64,000 bases of DNA from Neobacillus sp. PS2-9 (GCF_030915525.1 NZ_CP133269.1:2133001-2197000); one strand, 5' to 3'; positions 1-9,179 are shown, counted from the stretch's first letter. The notes: generated by a model not told the origin, from the letters alone. Translations and numbers: made by a program.

Positions 1-275
1 AAGAAGGAAAGTGCAATAAATGCTCTTGAAAAGTCTGTGAAAACTAGTACGCTTTTTCGAGACCATTTTTCAGCAATCATACTGCTAAGTGGACCAAATA
101 GAAGGAAGGGAATCATACGTAAAGCCATTGTAATCCCAACAGTCAAGCCTGAACCAGTTAAGTGTAAAAGTAATGCAAGTAACGCCACCTGGCTAAAGCG
201 GTCTCCCACACCGTTAATAATCCCAGCAAAAAATAATTTTCGATAGGATTTTTCTGTTTTTAAAATTTGAAACAT
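1..275 (-). CDS. MFS transporter, N-terminal part (cut by window edge)
   Basis: The first 91 codons of a minus-strand gene run off the left edge. The translation starts MFQILKTEKSYRKLFFAG and continues with two hydrophobic stretches separated by a GVGDRFSQ turn, then a loop with AEKWSRKSVLVF, typical of the first helices and the helix 2-3 loop of major facilitator exporters of the MFS_3/EntS type. The ATG at 275 has a good ribosome site (GGAGGA, about 8 bases upstream). The substrate cannot be told from this fragment. A large palindrome just upstream suggests control by a local repressor. Confidence 0.75.
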   Translation of the reverse strand, partial: MFQILKTEKSYRKLFFAGIINGVGDRFSQVALLALLLHLTGSGLTVGITMALRMIPFLLFGPLSSMIAEKWSRKSVLVFTDFSRAFIALSF

Positions 276-294
276 CTCTCCATCCTCCAAATAT

Positions 295-336
295 GATTAT
301 CATCTAATTAGATATATTTCTAATTAGATGATAATC
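295..336. promoter_or_regulatory. Large palindrome in front of the MFS gene, probable operator
   Basis: Two perfect 18-base arms (GATTATCATCTAATTAGA and its complement) flank a 6-base spacer. Each arm itself contains the palindrome TCTAATTAGA. It lies 20 bases upstream of the MFS start codon, the usual place for a MarR, ArsR or TetR repressor site. There is no T-tract, so it is unlikely to be a terminator. Confidence 0.55.
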
Positions 337-373
337 GAAAGTATATAAAAAGGAAAGATGCTTTTGTTAAAAT

Positions 374-414
374 TACAAAAAAATCCCACCTTTTGAAAAG
401 AGGAAGGTGGGATT
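374..414 (-). terminator. Rho-independent terminator of inhA
   Basis: Arms AATCCCACCTT and AAGGTGGGATT, followed on the minus strand by a run of T, just after the inhA stop codon. Confidence 0.85.
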
Positions 415-420
415 ACTTTA

Positions 421-2814
421 TTATTTGTAGATTACAATAGATCCAACAGATTTGTCTTTTGCTTGTCCGTTTACACGAACTTTAAGTCCATAATTACCAA
501 TATTTCGGCCTGCATCTGGCATAAAGGTATTTAAGAAAGAGTTACTGTCGTTAAATAATGAAACGGCATCCTGACTTGGTACAGTTAATGTTTGAGTTGG
601 ATATATGAGGTCTAAACCAGAAGTTGGATTTAATCCAAAGGCAGCATCTGCAATATGGTAACGAGTGCTGGCTTCTGGTGTTGTACCATCATTTACTAAC
701 CACCTTAAGTCATTTCCAATATGAGCATCCACAACTCCTAAGAAACCATCACCTGGGTGAACGCCCGTCCAGTTTTCAGTATAGCTATCATCCACATACC
801 ATACAACTAGTCCACCATCATAACTCATTAAGGAATTTCCACGTTTAATGTTTTTAAGACCAAGGTCAACACCTTTATGATTACGCCATTCAAGCAAATA
901 GTAATGATCAGTTAGTTTATTTCCGTCCATCTTAGTAAAACCATTTAGAGTAAATGACGATGGTGAATTCTCAGCTCCATCATTAATAATAGTTTGCCCA
1001 TCTGCAACTACTTTGATATTATCGGCAAAGAAACCGATATTTGATTGACCCCAGTCTGTTGCAGAACGGAGACGTAGCTTAACTTTTTGACCTTTATACT
1101 GTGATAAATCAAACGACTGAGCTTTCCACCCATTTGAATTTCCAGTGAAACCAGGCATTGAGTTTAAGATTGTTGGATAACCTTCAGGAACCACATCCGA
1201 CCGAGTATTATCGTTTCCTAGTGATTTCCATGTTGCTCCATTATCTGTAGATACTTGGACAAAAGCGAAGTCCCATTGTTCCTCCATATCATACCAAGCA
1301 TCAAATGTTAGTGTAGCAGAGGATTTTCCAGTTAAATCTACATCAGTTACCATAGTTGTATCCATTTCATCTTTTTGACCACCCCAATACTCAAAGCTTC
1401 CAGCAGCTGGAGTGTTAACAGGAGTTTTCTTTCCAGGCAAATTCACACGAATTGCTTGACTGTTTTGACCGAGTGGAGAATTAGCTTGATCAAGTAAGAA
1501 TTGTGTTCCTTTAGTAGAAACATCTTCCCAATTGACAACAGTTGGAGCTGTCCATTTACCACCAAGAGTGGATTGGAAGTATTGTTTTGCCCAAGGAGAG
1601 AATCCAGTTGGTTCTGCACCTGGTACTTTACCAGCCCAAGAGCCACTTGCCATAATAGACCAATATCCAACTGCTTCACCCGTACCAGAGTATACGGTAT
1701 CATATTCATCAGGTAATCCTAAATCATGACCGTATTCATGAGCAAAAACCCCCGTTGCTCCATCTTCTGGCATCATAGTATAATCGTAAAAACCAACTTG
1801 TCCAACTCCTAGTGGGTCAGAGTCAACATATTTAGCAGAACGATGTGACCAAATTGCATTGTTACCTTGTGCTCCACCGCCAGCTTCTTGTCCAATACCC
1901 GAGTGAATGATTTGTAGGTGGTCAACTAAACCATCTGACTCCCAAAAGTCTCCGTCACCATCTAAATCATGCGGATCCTCTAAATCATAATCTTGTAAAG
2001 GTATACCTGCAGCCAATGCAGCTTTATAAGTATCTACTACTAATTGCTTGGAACCCCCAGGGGTTACGTTGTCATGACCGCCAGTGGCTTTATCAGCACC
2101 ATAATAGGCAGCTGTACCGGGCACCTTTAACCAGCCATATGCTTTACCTTCAATGGTATAAGTGCCACCGGATTGCTCTTCATAGAATTGTTTTTGCGAA
2201 ATTTGGTCCTCACCGTTAGGCCCTTTATAATCGTCATTCTTACCAAAAATCATATCTTCGTAGTGTTTAAGATTATAATCACTGTAATAATTGTCTGTTT
2301 CTCCTGGTTGAATGCTATTGTGTGGGAGATCTGAGAATTCTACTGTTAATGTTAGTAATTTCCCTGTTTTCTGTACCCCAGGTGATTTTCCTTCTTGCAC
2401 AGGATCAGGATTACCCTTTAACTGTCCATACTTGTTACCTTTTCCTTTTAATAGACCATTGTTAAAGTCTTTGAATTTCCGCTGTTTTTCAGCTTCTGCA
2501 GCTTTAACTTTTGCAGCCAAAGGGTCAGTTACTGTTACTTTATCTTGTTTCCCTTTAACCACTAAGTAATTATGTAGAGCCTTTTGTTTCTCAGCAGTAG
2601 AAGCATTTTTTGAAATAACGCCACGTTTAATAAGGGCTTCCAATAATTTGTCCTCGTTTACAACAGCCATATCCAGTGAACCATAATTATGTGAAACTGT
2701 TGCTGGTTTCTTTAGGACATCGCTGGAAGTACTAGCGTAATTGCCAGGAAATCCGGCAAACAATGTTCCCGCTATGACTGCAGTGGAAAGTCCTGTTTTT
2801 AATAGTTTCTTCAT
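421..2814 (-). CDS. inhA: Immune inhibitor A, secreted M6 zinc metalloprotease
   Basis: 797 residues from the ATG at 2814, which follows AAGGGGG at good spacing; an ATG 63 bases further upstream has no such site. A signal peptide (MKKLLKTGLSTAVIAGTLFAG) is followed by a propeptide. The catalytic motif HEYGHDLGLPDEYD lies near residue 358, with zinc-binding histidines and the glutamate base intact. The C-terminal half contains the carbohydrate-binding-like VEG region of InhA proteins. Length equals that of Bacillus cereus InhA (about 796). In B. cereus and B. thuringiensis these enzymes cleave host antimicrobial and matrix proteins; here a general exoprotease role is equally possible. It is transcribed alone, with its own terminator. 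Confidence 0.93.
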   Translation of the reverse strand: MKKLLKTGLSTAVIAGTLFAGFPGNYASTSSDVLKKPATVSHNYGSLDMAVVNEDKLLEALIKRGVISKNASTAEKQKALHNYLVVKGKQDKVTVTDPLAAKVKAAEAEKQRKFKDFNNGLLKGKGNKYGQLKGNPDPVQEGKSPGVQKTGKLLTLTVEFSDLPHNSIQPGETDNYYSDYNLKHYEDMIFGKNDDYKGPNGEDQISQKQFYEEQSGGTYTIEGKAYGWLKVPGTAAYYGADKATGGHDNVTPGGSKQLVVDTYKAALAAGIPLQDYDLEDPHDLDGDGDFWESDGLVDHLQIIHSGIGQEAGGGAQGNNAIWSHRSAKYVDSDPLGVGQVGFYDYTMMPEDGATGVFAHEYGHDLGLPDEYDTVYSGTGEAVGYWSIMASGSWAGKVPGAEPTGFSPWAKQYFQSTLGGKWTAPTVVNWEDVSTKGTQFLLDQANSPLGQNSQAIRVNLPGKKTPVNTPAAGSFEYWGGQKDEMDTTMVTDVDLTGKSSATLTFDAWYDMEEQWDFAFVQVSTDNGATWKSLGNDNTRSDVVPEGYPTILNSMPGFTGNSNGWKAQSFDLSQYKGQKVKLRLRSATDWGQSNIGFFADNIKVVADGQTIINDGAENSPSSFTLNGFTKMDGNKLTDHYYLLEWRNHKGVDLGLKNIKRGNSLMSYDGGLVVWYVDDSYTENWTGVHPGDGFLGVVDAHIGNDLRWLVNDGTTPEASTRYHIADAAFGLNPTSGLDLIYPTQTLTVPSQDAVSLFNDSNSFLNTFMPDAGRNIGNYGLKVRVNGQAKDKSVGSIVIYK

Positions 2815-3069
2815 GAAACTCCCCCTTAAAATATCAGCTTGCTTTTCAATAATATTTTGAAAATTAGGACAAGACAATAGGATATTTTCCTTAAATTTCT
2901 GTAAATTCTAACAATTTATAGTTAAATTGACTCATTTATCGACGACAATTCTATTTTTTTTGCAAAAATTTAGCAAAACAACAGGAACAAATCTTAATTA
3001 ACAATAGTAAATCTGTATAAATTATGTTTAAAAGAGAGTCTGTAAAGCGTTACTCCGACAAAGGGAAGT

Positions 3070-3090
3070 GATTTACAAATTGTGTAAATC
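3070..3090. promoter_or_regulatory. Inverted repeat in the inhA / ATP-grasp divergent spacer
   Basis: GATTTACA, five bases, TGTAAATC. It sits in the middle of the 410-base AT-rich spacer between the two divergent genes (2815-3224), which holds the promoters of both. Binding factor unknown. I see no ORF in the spacer. Confidence 0.35.
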
Positions 3091-3224
3091 AAAAAAGAAA
3101 TATTATACAATTACCACTTTCTCTACTTCACAAATCGACAATAGAAAACTAAAATATAAATAGGAAATAGAATAAATTAAGGATAAAATACATATAGGTT
3201 TCAGCACGAGGGGAGACTTTCTTT

Positions 3225-4151
3225 TTGAAAAAAGTTCATATTATACACGAGAATAGTGATTGGACACAGCATTTAACCAAGCGCCTAGATGAAATAGGGG
3301 TGCCTTACGAGGAGTGGCATTTAGATAGCGGACGTCTCGATCTTACAAAGGAGCCTCCAGAAGGCGTTTTTTATAATAGGATGAGTGCATCTTCCCATAC
3401 AAGGGGGCACCGTTTTGCACCGGAATTTACTGCTCAAGTACTTGCTTGGTTAGAAGCGCACGATAGGAAGGTTATCAATGGTACACGTGCCCTTCAGCTG
3501 GAGATTAGCAAAGTGATCCAATATTTAGAGCTAAACAAATTTGAAATCCAGACACCTCGTACAATAGCTGCAGTGGGGAAGGAACAAATCCTCGAGGCTG
3601 CTGTTGAATTTTTAGATACCCCTTTTATAACGAAACATAACCGTGCAGGGAAGGGGTTAGGTGTACAACTATTTCAAACGTATGATGGCTTGAAGAGTTA
3701 TATCGAAGGCCCAGTGTTTGAGGAGCCAGTTGATGGTATTACTTTAATTCAAGAGTACATACAAGCGCCAGAAAGCTATATTACTCGCTGTGAATTTGTA
3801 GGTGGAAAGTTCGTTTATGCAGTAAAGGTAGATACTTCAGAAGGCTTCCAATTATGTCCTGCGGATGCATGTCAAATAGGTGATTTATTCTGTCCTGTAG
3901 GGGAAGAAAAAGAAGAGAAACCAAAGTTTGAAATTATTGATGGTTTTTCAGATCCTATTATTAATAAGTATGAGAAGGTACTAGCTGCCAATCATATTCA
4001 GGTGGCCGGCATTGAATTTATTCGCAATGCAGCGGGTGAAATATATACGTATGATATTAATACAAATACAAACTACAATTCAGAGGCAGAAGCTAAGGCG
4101 CAGAAATTTGGTATGCTAGAATTGGCTAAATTTTTGAAGTCACAACTTTAA
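3225..4151 (+). CDS. ATP-grasp ligase, RimK-like
   Basis: 308 residues, TTG start preceded by GAGGGGAG. The middle holds an ATP-grasp fold: FITKHNRAGKGLGVQLF supplies the phosphate-binding lysine and glycine loop, and the end carries DINTNTNYN (near residue 276), the acidic and asparagine residues that bind magnesium in RimK and glutathione-synthetase-like ligases. Such enzymes join a carboxylate to an amine through an acyl-phosphate, often adding glutamate to a peptide or cofactor. The substrate is unknown. It is a single-gene unit between a divergent promoter region and a bidirectional terminator. Confidence 0.8.
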   Translation: MKKVHIIHENSDWTQHLTKRLDEIGVPYEEWHLDSGRLDLTKEPPEGVFYNRMSASSHTRGHRFAPEFTAQVLAWLEAHDRKVINGTRALQLEISKVIQYLELNKFEIQTPRTIAAVGKEQILEAAVEFLDTPFITKHNRAGKGLGVQLFQTYDGLKSYIEGPVFEEPVDGITLIQEYIQAPESYITRCEFVGGKFVYAVKVDTSEGFQLCPADACQIGDLFCPVGEEKEEKPKFEIIDGFSDPIINKYEKVLAANHIQVAGIEFIRNAAGEIYTYDINTNTNYNSEAEAKAQKFGMLELAKFLKSQL

Positions 4152-4169
4152 ATTATTGAATATAACCAT

Positions 4170-4207
4170 ATAGAAAAAGAGGCTGGCCAAAAGGTCAGCC
4201 TCTTTGT
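4170..4207. terminator. Bidirectional terminator between the ATP-grasp gene and yceI
   Basis: AAAGAGGCTGGCC and GGTCAGCCTCTTT with a 4-base loop, and A/T runs on both sides, between convergent genes. Confidence 0.85.
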
Positions 4208-4220
4208 TGTCTTATAATTA

Positions 4221-4751
4221 TTAAGCTTTAGCAGCTTGGATCTGTAGATTGATTTTAACTTTATCGCCAACTAAAACGCCGCCAGTTTCAAGTGCAGCAT
4301 TCCATACTAAACCGTAGTCAGAACGATTGATGGACCCTGATGCGCTGAAACCTACTTTTTCATTGCCCCATGGATCTTTTCCTTGGCCTTCAAATGTAAC
4401 AACAAAAGTTTCAGGTTTTGTTACGCCGCGAAGGGTCAGATCTCCAGTTACATTGTATTCACCTTCGTCTGTTTTCTCAATCTTTGTTGCGCGGAAGTTC
4501 ATTGTTGGGTGATTTTCGACATCAAAGAAATCTGCAGAAACTAAATGACCATCACGATCTTGATTACGAGTATCTACACTACTAGTCTCGATTGAAAATT
4601 CAATTGTTGCATTTGTTAAGTCAGTAGGATCTGCTTCAATTGTTGCGTTAAAGTTATTAAAGCTTCCTTTTACGTTCGCAATCATCATATGGCGAACTGA
4701 AAAATCTACGCTGCTGTGTGCAGTATCTAGTGCCCATTTTGTTTTTGTCAT
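4221..4751 (-). CDS. YceI-family lipid-binding-fold protein
   Basis: 176 residues from the ATG at 4751, chosen because AGGGAGAG lies about 7 bases upstream; the more distant ATG at 4784 has no site. The sequence (WALDTAHSSVDFSVRHMM at the start, DFFDVENHPTMNFRAT, LTLRGVTKP, VGFSASGSINRSDYGL) is the full YceI beta-barrel, which binds long isoprenoid or other lipid chains. No signal peptide is visible, so it is probably cytoplasmic, unlike E. coli YceI. A palindrome just upstream suggests stress-type control. Confidence 0.9.
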   Translation of the reverse strand: MTKTKWALDTAHSSVDFSVRHMMIANVKGSFNNFNATIEADPTDLTNATIEFSIETSSVDTRNQDRDGHLVSADFFDVENHPTMNFRATKIEKTDEGEYNVTGDLTLRGVTKPETFVVTFEGQGKDPWGNEKVGFSASGSINRSDYGLVWNAALETGGVLVGDKVKINLQIQAAKA

Positions 4752-4782
4752 TAGTAAATCTCTCCCTTTTTGTTTTGAAATC

Positions 4783-4821
4783 ATTTATCTTGAAATTGAA
4801 ATAACTTAATTCAAGATAAAT
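4783..4821. promoter_or_regulatory. Spaced dyad upstream of yceI, probable MarR-type operator
   Basis: ATTTATCTTGAA and TTCAAGATAAAT, 12-base perfect arms with a 15-base spacer. The half-site ATCTtGAa resembles MhqR-type operators that control quinone- and electrophile-stress genes in Bacillus. The spacing is wider than the usual contiguous palindrome, so the identity of the binder is a guess. Confidence 0.45.
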
Positions 4822-4921
4822 TATATGATGGAAATGATTTGATTGTCAATTGTTTTTTTATTATGTTTTTTCATTTTTATCGAATACTACTTATATATCT
4901 AATATGGGGGAATGAAATTGA

Positions 4922-5770
4922 ATGAGGAAAATAAAAGGAATGAACCTTCCATTTTTGTTATTATGCGTGATTCATTCTTGTCTTCTTGGAATAACCTTTT
5001 ATAAAAGCAAAAATAGAAAAAACATATTTATTTTGCTGGTATCCAATATAGGACTTGCGTACCTGTTTGAGTATTTTGTATTTAATTTATTTAAGTTATA
5101 TAAATATAAACCGAATATCATTAGGAATAATTTTTTTGATAATATTTTTGGAGCTGTTTTATCCCAAGCGGTTTTTGTCCCATTTACATCTGTTTTTTTG
5201 ACGGTTTCAAACTCGGGATGGTTAAAGAAGATATCTGCTAGCATTTATTTTTATCTTATAGAAATGTTATTTTTACGTTTGGGAGTGTATAAACACACCG
5301 GATGGAAAACTATTTATACATTTGTTTTAATTCCTTTTTACTTTAAATGGAGTGATATTTGGTATCACCTGCTTGAAAAAAAGAATGAGATTGTCCGATG
5401 TATTTCCTTCTTTTTAATGATCATGGTTACAGAGACTAATTTGTTTTTAATACTGGCCCTATTTCGAAAGATAAGATTTGGGGTGGGAAGACATCACTCA
5501 TGGAAGGAACATTTTATTATCTCACCGTTATACTCTATTTCCGTGTCTTTATTCACTGCATTTTCTTTAAAAAATCATAATACTCTTGATGCCAAGCTAA
5601 GGGTCGTCATATTTTGTACTCTTTTAAATCAATTCTTTATAAAAATTAAGCTTTTAAAAAATAATATAAAGTTTTATCCATATGTATTAAAAAGGGTCAT
5701 AATGGTTGCATTATACGGAAAATACAGGAAGTGGGTGTATGGAGAAGGAGAAATAGAAAAGAATTCTTAA
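4922..5770 (+). CDS. Multi-pass membrane protein of unknown function
   Basis: 282 residues, rich in Phe, Leu, Ile and Lys, with about six hydrophobic segments (for example near residues 8-22, 34-50, 78-95, 145-165 and 195-210). A GGGGGA site precedes the ATG by about 11 bases. The motif YKHTGWKTIYTFVLIP and the spacing of helices recall the loosely defined CBO0543 family of Firmicute membrane proteins, but I am not certain. Lower GC than its neighbours. It is a single transcription unit with a terminator immediately downstream. Confidence 0.6.
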   Translation: MRKIKGMNLPFLLLCVIHSCLLGITFYKSKNRKNIFILLVSNIGLAYLFEYFVFNLFKLYKYKPNIIRNNFFDNIFGAVLSQAVFVPFTSVFLTVSNSGWLKKISASIYFYLIEMLFLRLGVYKHTGWKTIYTFVLIPFYFKWSDIWYHLLEKKNEIVRCISFFLMIMVTETNLFLILALFRKIRFGVGRHHSWKEHFIISPLYSISVSLFTAFSLKNHNTLDAKLRVVIFCTLLNQFFIKIKLLKNNIKFYPYVLKRVIMVALYGKYRKWVYGEGEIEKNS

Positions 5771-5776
5771 TGTACA

Positions 5777-5806
5777 AAAAAAACGCCTAAACAGGCGTTT
5801 GCTTTT
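5777..5806 (+). terminator. Terminator after the membrane protein gene
   Basis: AAACGCCT, AAAC loop, AGGCGTTT, then a T-rich tail. Confidence 0.8.
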
Positions 5807-5887
5807 TGTATAAAAAATCCTTGAAAATTATGTAAAGTGATGATAAGATGACAATTGGCACAAAAAAATCATTATAATGTAGTTAAA

Positions 5888-5921
5888 AATAACCTAATAT
5901 AACATTATCATATAGGTTATT
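5888..5921. promoter_or_regulatory. Dyad upstream of helD
   Basis: AATAACCTA and TAGGTTATT with a 16-base AT-rich spacer, 46 bases before the helD start. It could overlap the promoter and act as an operator. No T-tract follows. Confidence 0.3.
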
Positions 5922-5966
5922 GATTGTCAAGTAAGTAGAATAAAATATTATCTGGAGTGTGGTTAA

Positions 5967-8291
5967 ATGAGCGATTTACAAAACAAGGACTGGCAACTAG
6001 AACAAGAAAGAGTTAGTGCAGTCGTAGAGGAAATCGACCAAAAGGTAGCGAACCTATTGGGAAATACCAGTAAGGTTAGCTCAGACGTTCTAGAGCTTCG
6101 TAAGACCTTTTGGGAAGATGTAACTGTAAATTTCGAAGAACCAGATGATATTATTGAGACCGCAGCAAGTATTAAGCAACAGGCTGAATTGCTGTCGGAA
6201 CGAGAACGAACACATAAACAATTGGATCAACAACTTAAAATCTTAGCAAAATTAAAATATTCTCCGTACTTTGGTCGAATTGATTTTTTTGAAGAAGGAG
6301 AAAAGTCCGCTGATCAAGTGTATTTAGGGATTGCATCATTAATGGACCAACATGACGAAAATTTTATAATTTATGACTGGCGTGCCCCAATCTCTAGCCT
6401 TTATTATGATTATGCTCCAGGACCTGCTGAATATAAAACCCCTGAAGGCGACATTAAAGGGGAAATGTTATTGAAGCGACAATTCATTATTAGGGCATCT
6501 AAAATTAAAGGTATGTTTGATACAGGTGTAACAATTGGTGATGAAATACTTCAAGAAGTCCTTGGCAACAATGCAAGCACACAAATGAAAAGTATCGTGG
6601 CAACCATCCAACGAGAGCAGAATGAAATTATTCGAAACGAGAGAAGTAAGATCCTTATTGTTCAAGGGGCCGCAGGTAGTGGTAAAACATCAGCTGCATT
6701 GCAGCGGGTTGCATACTTGTTATATCGTTATCGTGGAATATTAAATGCCGAAAATATTATGCTTTTTTCACCTAATCCGTTATTTAATAGTTATGTGGCA
6801 ACGGTTTTACCTGAGCTTGGTGAAGAAAACATGCAACAATCCACCTTTCAGGAATACTTAACGCATAGACTTGGGAAGGAATTTGAGGTAGAAGATCCCT
6901 TTACACAAATGGAATATTTACTTCGTACATCAGGAAATCCTGAATATCAAATAAGAGTCCTAGGAATTCGTTATAAAGCGAGTCTTGAGTTTAAGGACAA
7001 AATTGATCAGTACGCAAAAGTGCTATCAAGGAAGGGCTTAATCTTTAAGGATTTAACTTTTAGAAAAGATGTCTTGGTTTCTAAAGAAGAAATTCATAAT
7101 TATTTTTATTCATTGCCGGATAGTTATTCCATTCCAAACCGAATTCAGCTAGTAAAGGATTGGATATTGAAAGAAATAAAACGTGCAATGAAACGTGAGC
7201 GTACTAGAAGCTGGGTAGAGGATGAGTTGCAATACCTTGAAAAAGAAGATTTTATGGAGGCATTCAAAAAACTACAGGAGAAAGATCGTTTTTCAGATAA
7301 CACATTTGATGATTTTGAACGGGAGCAAAAATTATTAGCAGAAATGATAGTCAAAGAAAAATTCAAACCCTTATTTTCACGGGTGAAGAGTTTAAAATTT
7401 ATTAATATGCCGGAAATTTATCTTCAATTGTTTAAAGGCTTGGAAATAATTACAGAAACACAACCATCTAATTGGGAACAGATTTGCGGTCTCACAATAA
7501 ATAAATTAAGTAAAATGGAAATTGCCTATGAAGATACCACACCCTATGTGTACCTCCAGGATTTAATAGAAGGAAGAAAGTCAAATACTGCCATTCGTCA
7601 TATTTTTATTGACGAAGCCCAGGATTATACACCGTTCCAGTTTGCTTTTATTCAAAAACTTTTTCCTTATAGTAAAATGACACTTCTAGGCGATTTTAAT
7701 CAGGCTATCTTCTCTGGAGCGACGGGTTCCGAAACGGTGTTAACAGAATTAGACATCAAAGGAGAGGAAATTGAAAGGTTTGTATTAACAAAAACATATC
7801 GGTCTACAAGCGAAATTGTTCACTTTACGAGTGGTTTGCTTACAGATGGTGAGAAAATCATCCCCTTTAATCGTAAAGGTAGGAAGCCGGTTATTGAAAT
7901 GGTTAATCACGAAAAAATTAATCATTTGATTCTTGAAAAAATCAAAGAATGGAAAGCAGATGGACATCGAACGATTGCAGTAATTTGTAGGACGGCAGAA
8001 GAAAGTAAAAATGTTTTTGAAGCACTTAAACAAGATGTGCCACTGCACTTAATCGAGAAGGGGACAGTTTCTTATGAGCGCGGAAACCTTGTCATTCCAT
8101 CGTATTTAGCTAAAGGTATAGAGTTTGATGCGGTCATTCTATATGATTGTTCCCCTTACATTAGAGAAAATGAACGAAAACTATTCTACACCGTCTGTAC
8201 TCGAGCTATGCATGAACTGCATATATTTGCCACGGGACAGGTTTCGCCTCTATTAGAGGTTGTTCCAAGGGATGCTTACGAGTTAGTTTAA
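5967..8291 (+). CDS. helD: HelD, UvrD-like helicase that recycles RNA polymerase
   Basis: 774 residues. A coiled N-terminal arm (about residues 1-90) is followed by a superfamily 1 helicase core: Walker A GAAGSGKTSAA near residue 233, Walker B/DExQ motif IDEAQDYTPFQ near 548, GDFNQAIF, the TKTYRST motif, and a C-terminal helicase domain ending with VCTRAMHEL. This is the HelD layout. HelD inserts its arms into the channels of RNA polymerase, removes stalled enzyme from DNA and counters rifampicin-like drugs in some relatives. It stands alone between a membrane-protein gene and a YjdF-type gene, with a GGAGTG ribosome site and its own terminator. Confidence 0.92.
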   Translation: MSDLQNKDWQLEQERVSAVVEEIDQKVANLLGNTSKVSSDVLELRKTFWEDVTVNFEEPDDIIETAASIKQQAELLSERERTHKQLDQQLKILAKLKYSPYFGRIDFFEEGEKSADQVYLGIASLMDQHDENFIIYDWRAPISSLYYDYAPGPAEYKTPEGDIKGEMLLKRQFIIRASKIKGMFDTGVTIGDEILQEVLGNNASTQMKSIVATIQREQNEIIRNERSKILIVQGAAGSGKTSAALQRVAYLLYRYRGILNAENIMLFSPNPLFNSYVATVLPELGEENMQQSTFQEYLTHRLGKEFEVEDPFTQMEYLLRTSGNPEYQIRVLGIRYKASLEFKDKIDQYAKVLSRKGLIFKDLTFRKDVLVSKEEIHNYFYSLPDSYSIPNRIQLVKDWILKEIKRAMKRERTRSWVEDELQYLEKEDFMEAFKKLQEKDRFSDNTFDDFEREQKLLAEMIVKEKFKPLFSRVKSLKFINMPEIYLQLFKGLEIITETQPSNWEQICGLTINKLSKMEIAYEDTTPYVYLQDLIEGRKSNTAIRHIFIDEAQDYTPFQFAFIQKLFPYSKMTLLGDFNQAIFSGATGSETVLTELDIKGEEIERFVLTKTYRSTSEIVHFTSGLLTDGEKIIPFNRKGRKPVIEMVNHEKINHLILEKIKEWKADGHRTIAVICRTAEESKNVFEALKQDVPLHLIEKGTVSYERGNLVIPSYLAKGIEFDAVILYDCSPYIRENERKLFYTVCTRAMHELHIFATGQVSPLLEVVPRDAYELV

Positions 8292-8298
8292 ACTGTTT

Positions 8299-8339
8299 AA
8301 AAAAGCTGTAAGATCCTCTAGTGAGTCTTGCAGCTTTTT
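8299..8339 (+). terminator. Terminator of helD
   Basis: AAAAAAGCTGTAAGA and TCTTGCAGCTTTTT around a 12-base loop. Confidence 0.75.
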
Positions 8340-8382
8340 ACATAAAGTAATTGCTAATAATGATGGAAAATGGGGAGTCTCA

Positions 8383-8997
8383 ATGTTAAAGGAACATCGA
8401 TTATTGATTGTTTTCTTACTACTTTTTTCAACAGTACTAATTTGGTCAGCCATACACCCCTCTGATCGTTTTACCTGGTGGTTGGAGGTCATCCCAGCAT
8501 TAATAGGTATGTTAATTTTGTTTTTCACGTATCGCTTCTTCACCTTTACAACTCTTGTCTATTTTTTAGTCTTTATCCATTCGTCAATATTATTTATTGG
8601 CGGACATTATACCTATGCAGAAATGCCATTGTTTAATTGGTTTAAGGACATTTTGGGATTGGACCGTAATTATTATGACCGGCTAGGTCATTTTGCACAA
8701 GGGTTTATTCCAGCCATAATTATTCGAGAATTACTCATACGGACTTCGCCATTAAAAAATTCTAAATGGCTGCCTATTACAGTGGTGTCGATGTGTTTAG
8801 CAATAAGTGCAGTTTATGAATTAGTTGAATTTTTTGTGGCTGTTTTAACTGGAGAAGCTGCCGAAGCGTTCCTTGGTACTCAAGGAGATGTATGGGATAC
8901 TCAGTGGGATATGCTATTTGCATTAATCGGCGCAATTATTTCCTATATAACACTGTGTAAAACTCATTCACAACAGTTAATGAAAATGAAAAAATAA
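8383..8997 (+). CDS. DUF2238 membrane protein (YjdF-like)
   Basis: 204 residues, six predicted membrane helices beginning with a hairpin (LLIVFLLLFSTVLIW). The loop NYYDRLGHFAQGFIPA and the later AISAVYELVEFF and GTQGDVWDTQWDM are the conserved acidic and histidine motifs of the YjdF/DUF2238 family. Function is not known in any organism I recall. GGGAG lies 8 bases before the ATG. It shares a bidirectional terminator with the small gene that follows on the other strand. Confidence 0.85.
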   Translation: MLKEHRLLIVFLLLFSTVLIWSAIHPSDRFTWWLEVIPALIGMLILFFTYRFFTFTTLVYFLVFIHSSILFIGGHYTYAEMPLFNWFKDILGLDRNYYDRLGHFAQGFIPAIIIRELLIRTSPLKNSKWLPITVVSMCLAISAVYELVEFFVAVLTGEAAEAFLGTQGDVWDTQWDMLFALIGAIISYITLCKTHSQQLMKMKK

Positions 8998-9017
8998 AAA
9001 CAGCCGCCGGCTGTTTT
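8996..9017. terminator. Bidirectional terminator
   Basis: AAAACAGCC and GGCTGTTTT around a 3-base loop, between convergent genes. It overlaps both stop-codon regions. Confidence 0.75.
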
Positions 9018-9150
9018 ACTTTTTCCATTGCTTTTGTACTTGTTCATATGCAAGGCGGAGGATCTCTTCATTTGAAGTTTCAGGATTTGTAATCACGTTG
9101 GTTAAATAGCTTCTTCCTTCGAATGTAATAGTTACTTCAATTTGTACCAT
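9016..9150 (-). CDS. Small stress-response protein (BA3454 family)
   Basis: 44 residues: starts MVQIEVTITFEGRSYLT, ends AYEQVQKQWKK. The ATG at 9150 follows AAAGGTGA at 7 bases. The short beta-hairpin then helix pattern (VEVTFxGxxYxTNVIT, EEEILxxAxEQVxxQW) matches what I know as the BA3454 family of small Bacillus stress proteins. Function unknown. It has its own upstream dyad at 9180-9217. Confidence 0.65.
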   Translation of the reverse strand: MVQIEVTITFEGRSYLTNVITNPETSNEEILRLAYEQVQKQWKK

Positions 9151-9179
9151 AAGTTATCACCTTTCTTTTTTTTATTGCT

